Below, piece by piece: positions 20,677-22,408 of a stretch of DNA of 22,408 nt. The notes beneath the pieces are model-generated. The model was not told where the DNA came from, did not search any database, and worked only from the letters and a program-made list of their open reading frames with translations. Source of the DNA: CAYHBO01 sp964354855 (GTDB lineage Bacteria; Babelota; Babeliae; Babelales; RVW-14); the NCBI GenBank assembly GCA_964354855.1, contig CAYHBO010000023.1, positions 1 through 22,408 of the forward strand, read 5' to 3'. Position 1 is the first letter of the stretch, and every line of letters begins with the position of its first letter. A program made the position numbers and the translations under genes.

Positions 20677-21846
20677 CTATGCTGTTTGATTAATGACCTT
20701 AGCTCCCTTTGATCGTAGTAGATCAGGAATTTCAAGATCACGTTTTATAGTTTCATCATTGTTATCTTGGGATGATTTGGTAATGTTGTAGAATTTAACA
20801 TCCTCAAAAGTGCATTCATCTGCCGATATGATTTTGTCAAAGCCGGTACAGTTATCGAAGTGTGTAAAATGAGCTTGCAAGCTATGGATACGAGTTCTGT
20901 GGAATGAGCAATTCAGTAAAGAAATATGTTGAAGATCATTCGCCCCCATGATGAGGCCGCCACAAAATTGGCTTCCATCAAAGGTTATTTCTGTACCAAA
21001 GTAGAGGAGTTTTCCATCGCTATTTATTCGAGGGTTTCTTATTTCAAGATCTTTTAGTATCGAGTCGCTAAAATCTAATTTATATAACCATGAGTTACTA
21101 AAAAGAATGTTAGTTGCAGATATTTTTTTCATTTTCAGATTGGTTAAGCTGGATTCATTGAACACAACGGTTTCAAAGTTGCTGTTATTAAATTTGCTTT
21201 CATTAATGGTGGCTTCGTGGAAAATGACATTTTTGATAGTTGATTTTTGTGTAGCGGATCGTTCAAATGAGCTGTTCTGAATCGTAATATTCTTGATAGT
21301 AAGGGGAACCCCAGTACCTTCTAATGTTATGCCATTACACGTTGAATCTTTAATTTCGATATCATCAAGTTCTGTATCAGTTAAATTTGCATTGACTAAC
21401 TTTACATTTTCAAATATTGCACCATTCAATTGTGCTTCACGTAAGTCTGCATTGGTAAAATTTGTCTTAGTTAAGCGTGTTCCATAGTCACACGTAAAAC
21501 CTTTTAAGTTGGTACCAATAAAGCTAGCCTGTTCTAAGTTGGCTTTCTTAAAAGTTGTGTTATACGCTATTGCATTATCAAATTTTGCGTGCTTCAAGCA
21601 TGCACCACTAAAATCAATATTACTTACGTCCTGGCCGATAAAGTCTGCACCGCAAAGTTTTGCGTTTTTCATATTCTTCGTACCGCGGAGAGCGCGTTGG
21701 TAATCAGCTTCTTTATAATCTCCATTCTTAATGGCTGTCGCTTGTTGACGAGCAGTTATTGCAGCGGCTCTTGTGCTAGATGATGTTGTAGCAAAGAACA
21801 CGGTGATTACCATCGAATAAAGTAATGTTTTACGTAAAATCATCAT
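20677..21846 (-). CDS. Exported pentapeptide-repeat protein
   Basis: I start this at the ATG pair (21846/21843), which has GGAGG 2-5 bases before; an upstream TTG would put the site inside the gene. The product of about 389 residues has a Sec signal (LRKTLLYSMVITVFFATTSS...RAAA). Most of the rest is pentapeptide repeats: AKLCGADFIGQDVSNIDFSG, ACLKHAKFDNAIAYNTTF, KANLEQASFIGTNLKGF, TNFTNADLREAQLNGAIF and more degenerate ones to about residue 350. These fold as a right-handed beta-helix; cytosolic kin can mimic DNA to protect gyrase, but an exported one is more likely a surface or host-interaction protein. It is upstream of the toxin on the same strand, with 81 bases between. Confidence 0.85.
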   Translation of the reverse strand: MMILRKTLLYSMVITVFFATTSSSTRAAAITARQQATAIKNGDYKEADYQRALRGTKNMKNAKLCGADFIGQDVSNIDFSGACLKHAKFDNAIAYNTTFKKANLEQASFIGTNLKGFTCDYGTRLTKTNFTNADLREAQLNGAIFENVKLVNANLTDTELDDIEIKDSTCNGITLEGTGVPLTIKNITIQNSSFERSATQKSTIKNVIFHEATINESKFNNSNFETVVFNESSLTNLKMKKISATNILFSNSWLYKLDFSDSILKDLEIRNPRINSDGKLLYFGTEITFDGSQFCGGLIMGANDLQHISLLNCSFHRTRIHSLQAHFTHFDNCTGFDKIISADECTFEDVKFYNITKSSQDNNDETIKRDLEIPDLLRSKGAKVINQTA

Positions 21847-21855
21847 AACCTCCAA

Positions 21856-22351
21856 GTTATAAAAAGATTAATAATATTTCAATTATAAATTAATATTAAA
21901 CTTAAAAAAGTTTGATTGCAAATTTACTTTAAATATTGGGTTTATTGTGGTTTTTAGGGGGTGTGAGGTTAAGAAAGATAGCTTTTTAGGGCTTTTGTGG
22001 CTTTGTAAGTTTGAGAGGCTATGGAGGGTTTCTACTCAATCAAGAGGGTGGACGTTTAAGTTTAGCTTTGTTTGAGAAATCAAGAAACGTTGTTCTTGCA
22101 ACAAAAAATCATTCCAGTTAAATTATTTCGGCAAAATAAAAAATTTAGATTCATGTTGTTAAAATTGAATACATGCATTGCTGCGACATTATATGAGCGC
22201 GATAAGTTAAATATTTCAATCTGTGATTTTAAATAAAGATCTGCCATTTGTGTAATTGTAATATCCTGGTACGATGTGATTCGTATAAAATACAGCAGTT
22301 AAAAAATAACATTTCTATTGGGCATAATTATCTTTAGTGGAGAGATTATTT
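21856..22351. other. AT-rich intergenic interval between divergent genes
   Basis: No open frame, repeat or RNA gene could be supported. It must hold the minus-strand promoter for the pentapeptide gene (a TATAAT-like box lies about 40 bases before that start, with a poor -35) and a promoter for the plus-strand gene at 22352 (a TATAAAAT box near 22285). Confidence 0.5.
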
Positions 22352-22408
22352 ATGAGGCATCGTCTAGTTTTAAATGCAACACCTGACATTTCCTTGCTGA
22401 AACATTTC
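22352..22408 (+). CDS. Start of an unidentified gene (runs off the window)
   Basis: The ATG at 22352 follows GGAGAG by about 8 bases and opens a frame to the edge (MRHRLVLNATPDISLLKHF). Nineteen codons are too few to identify a family. The start is supported by the ribosome site and by the divergent arrangement with the pentapeptide gene. Confidence 0.5.
   Translation, partial: MRHRLVLNATPDISLLKHF

Overview
The window is low in G+C and comes from a bacterium with a standard genetic code (TAA is common as a stop, TGA is also used). Three things suggest a host-associated lineage such as Candidatus Dependentiae (TM6): several export-signal N-termini, many gene remnants, and a scrap that resembles the DUF2608 HAD-like family. 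This placement rests on style and remembered families. No marker gene is present, so it is an inference.

Layout. Positions 1-246 hold the start of a small conserved Lys/Ala-tailed protein. Positions 729-2023 hold an AbiE-type type IV toxin-antitoxin pair with a palindrome at its start. Positions 2083-3500 hold debris (a DUF2608-like tail and a frameshifted GIY-YIG nuclease) around an intact GNAT acetyltransferase. Positions 3768-4809 are a tight three-gene operon: a DUF5674 protein, its habitual small partner, and a DUF4260 membrane protein. Positions 5115-6334 (minus) carry a dCTP deaminase-family protein and a histidine phosphatase with overlapping stop and start. Positions 6437-6919 are a DoxX-like gene broken by a TGA. 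Positions 7050-7752 are a RelE/HigB-like toxin followed by an HTH antitoxin. Positions 7811-10083 carry a GNAT-aminoglycoside-phosphotransferase fusion and a second phosphotransferase that has lost its N-lobe, flanked by roughly 50-bp direct repeats. Hypothetical genes lie at 10316 and 11347.

The centre of interest is 11970-20595, read on the minus strand. A 1001-residue exported coiled-coil protein ends in a conserved pretoxin segment and a short variable toxin tip, followed by a candidate immunity gene and a strong intrinsic terminator. Beyond the terminator lie five promoterless cassettes. Each starts with a copy of the pretoxin segment, then carries a different toxin tip, and four of the five are followed by a cognate immunity gene. 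The tips are two paralogous PD-(D/E)XK nucleases, a WDVKTP-motif candidate nuclease, a BECR-type RNase candidate and an EndoU RNase. No cassette has a good toxin start, but each immunity gene has its own ribosome binding site. This is the arrangement of a tip-switching polymorphic toxin: silent donor cassettes can recombine through the shared segment into the single expressed gene, while the cell stays immune. A 250-bp stretch identical between the expressed gene and one cassette, and a patchwork cassette, indicate recent exchange. The backbone has no Rhs, YD or filamentous-haemagglutinin repeats that I can see, so the delivery route is unknown.

Upstream of the toxin on the same strand is an exported pentapeptide-repeat protein (20677-21846). 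The right edge holds the start of another gene. Short palindromic repeats and decayed copies of one coding tail are scattered through 420-730, 2130, 3550-3713, 4984 and 10930-11060.
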